Shown here: positions 32,006-33,346 of the stretch, in pieces
Position numbering within the stretch: the stretch's first letter is position 1
Layout of the letters: each line of letters opens with the position of its first letter
Origin: JBJHAX01 sp050480705
Lineage (GTDB): Bacteria > Actinomycetota > Nitriliruptoria > Nitriliruptorales > Nitriliruptoraceae
Reading direction: 5' to 3'
Assembly (NCBI GenBank): GCA_050480705.1
Contig: JBJHAX010000022.1
Location: forward strand, 1-33,346
Length of the DNA stretch: 33,346 bases
Position numbers and translations under genes: made by a program
Notes under the pieces: generated by a model
Database searches by the model: none
What the model saw: the letters and a program-made list of their open reading frames with translations, nothing else
Told to the model about the DNA's origin: nothing

Positions 32006-33346
32006 TCGGGACCCCGATCGAGTCTGCCCCTCACGTTCAGGAGGAATTCGCTTACATCCGCGACGGGTGTCGCCGGGGTCGTCTTCTCGGGGTAGTTGGC
32101 GATCTCCGCGAGGTCCTCTTCGATCCTTCGCACCCCCAGGGACTCGAGCAGGGCGAGCTCCGGAAAGCCGAACGACCGATCGATGGCGAGGTGCTCGCGC
32201 ACGGTCGCGCTCGGGCCGAGCTTGCGCCCACCCCGACGTCTTGCGTCCGCGGCGCCGTACGGGCGCACGCGGGCGGCGCTGAGGTAAAGGCGTAGGCGCG
32301 GCAGCCAGTCAGCGAAGTCGTGCCCGAAGAAGATCCAGGAGCGATCGAACCAGGACAGTCCGGCTGCGGTGAGCAATTCCGAGGCGAGGCCGGCGTTGTC
32401 AGTTCGCCCGAACGCGGCAAGGTCAGTAACCGTGTCGAGCGTCGAGCGCTCCGCGAACGCCACCAGGGGCTCGATTGAAATCCTCGATTCGTCGGATGGC
32501 GCGCCGTGGTCGTCGCTGCGGGAACTCGAGCGTCGGATAGGCAACTGCGCGATCGGGCCCCGCAGGTCCTGACCGTTCGTCTCGAAGTGGTGCGGCGCAC
32601 CATTGAGCTTGATCACGATCGGACCGACGACAGTCCGATCCTCGGGTCCGCTGCCCGCATACTCCACCGCACGCAGCCACGACCAGGTGCGCTCTGCCTT
32701 CCATGGGCGCCTCGACCGGCTGTTGGTGGCCACAGGTTTCGGCTTGACCGTGCCGAACAGCCAGTCGATTCCGATATCGCGGCTGCCGTGACCCGTGTCG
32801 AGTCGGGCACGAACGGGCACGATGACGTGGTAGGCCGAATCGTCGGCGGCCGCCCCGTCATCGGCGAGCAGATCGTGCAGCGCATCCTCGAGGAGGGTGT
32901 CGTAGTCGGCGACGAGGGCGATCGTGAGATGTGTACCCGCGAGGCCGTTGCTCCCCGTGGCGTCGCGGCGCGTCTGGTTCCACTGCTCGATCAGTGAAGC
33001 GGCGATCGTGCGCGCGAACCGTTCGCGCGCAGGGCGTGTCGAGTGCTGCGTCGACGGTGTCGGATAGCAGTGGGTGAGGACGCGCTCGACGTCCTTGACG
33101 ATCTTGCCCTGGTCCTCGTCCTCGAGCCGGCGGTAGTCACCCGGTCTCGCACGGGAGAAGAACCCGTGGCGTGTGACGTCGGCGTCGCGGTCGAGATTGA
33201 CGTAGAACGCGAGCTGTGCCTGGCTCGGCGGGACGCGAGCACCGATTGCCAAGACGTGCCAAAGCAGGTCGCCGAGCCATTCCACCAATGCTCCGGTCAA
33301 TGGCACGACCGGGTCGTCGGCGAAGCAGGTTCGCGTCAGCGTCCCC
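32002..33346 (-). CDS. SIR2-like domain protein, 5' end beyond window
   Basis: Partial gene; the frame stays open through the right edge (33346), so the N terminus is missing. A GTG at 33306 is an internal candidate only. The visible part matches the SIR2_2-type fold by pattern: LTIALVADYDTLLEDAL corresponds to the TTNYD-x-x-L-E segment, GPIVIKLNGAPHHFET to the KLHG segment, ISIEPLVAFAERS to the following strand-helix, and RSWIFFGHDFADWLPRLRL to the FLGYSL-x-D-x-x-x-R segment. In this alignment the catalytic Asn of TTN is Asp and the catalytic His of KLHG is Asn, so NADase activity may be lost or altered. The Gly-rich GAG-x-S loop would be upstream of the window. Many SIR2/STAND pairs are phage-defence modules. 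The stop overlaps the STAND gene start by 4 nt, indicating a coupled pair. The family call is by eye and moderately secure. Confidence 0.68.
   Translation of the reverse strand, partial: GTLTRTCFADDPVVPLTGALVEWLGDLLWHVLAIGARVPPSQAQLAFYVNLDRDADVTRHGFFSRARPGDYRRLEDEDQGKIVKDVERVLTHCYPTPSTQHSTRPARERFARTIAASLIEQWNQTRRDATGSNGLAGTHLTIALVADYDTLLEDALHDLLADDGAAADDSAYHVIVPVRARLDTGHGSRDIGIDWLFGTVKPKPVATNSRSRRPWKAERTWSWLRAVEYAGSGPEDRTVVGPIVIKLNGAPHHFETNGQDLRGPIAQLPIRRSSSRSDDHGAPSDESRISIEPLVAFAERSTLDTVTDLAAFGRTDNAGLASELLTAAGLSWFDRSWIFFGHDFADWLPRLRLYLSAARVRPYGAADARRRGGRKLGPSATVREHLAIDRSFGFPELALLESLGVRRIEEDLAEIANYPEKTTPATPVADVSEFLLNVRGRLDRGPE

Noticed and set aside
24463..33346. Prophage or integrative element
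   Set aside because: No integrase, transposase, structural phage gene, tRNA target or attachment repeat was seen; only base usage hints at acquisition.

Overview
The window looks like chromosome of a high-GC actinobacterium. Coding regions are strongly G/C-biased at third codon positions, GTG starts are common, and many neighbouring genes share 4-nt ATGA/GTGA overlaps. The gene set (PcrA-type helicase, SucCD, Liv-type ABC importer, EAL phosphodiesterase) is ordinary free-living aerobe content. I cannot place it to genus. No rRNA, tRNA, CRISPR array, insertion sequence or phage gene was recognised.

Layout. (1) 1-4239: end of a tripartite tricarboxylate transporter locus (TctB, TctA; the binding protein TctC would lie upstream of the window), followed by a class II aldolase-family protein and a gamma-resorcylate-decarboxylase-like amidohydrolase. 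This looks like uptake and breakdown of an organic acid. (2) 4451-5752: secreted coiled-coil lytic transglycosylase. (3) 5799-12819: a Liv-type importer operon (LivF, LivG, acyl-CoA synthetase, LivH, LivM, lipoprotein binding protein) with the CoA ligase embedded between the ATPases and the permeases, suggesting import coupled to CoA activation of a carboxylic acid. (4) 12795-16891: zinc-ribbon metallopeptidase, DUF4870 membrane protein, membrane-anchored EAL protein and 3-hydroxyacyl-CoA dehydrogenase. (5) 17176-21983: UvrD/PcrA helicase, GDT1-like cation transporter, MFS transporter and a single-pass membrane protein. (6) 22329-24462: sucC-sucD, behind a leader containing four perfect copies of a 13-bp repeat.

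(7) 24463-33346 differs in character: less extreme third-position GC, regulatory and conflict-type genes, and no metabolic genes. Two modules face each other with a 39-bp gap. The plus-strand module is a three-gene overlapping operon: an ECF-like sigma factor, a cytosolic protein with two tandem anti-sigma-type H-x3-C-x2-C zinc motifs, and a CHAT-domain (caspase-like) protease with its His and Cys in place and an unrecognised C-terminal region. The minus-strand module is a SIR2-like protein (5' end outside the window), overlapping by 4 nt an nSTAND1-type NTPase that ends in eight consecutive pentapeptide repeats and a beta-helix-like tail. My reading (inference) is that the first is a protease-controlled transcription switch and the second a SIR2/STAND immune-type pair. 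The SIR2-like domain appears to carry substitutions at both canonical catalytic positions. This convergent island is the best candidate in the window for an undescribed system.
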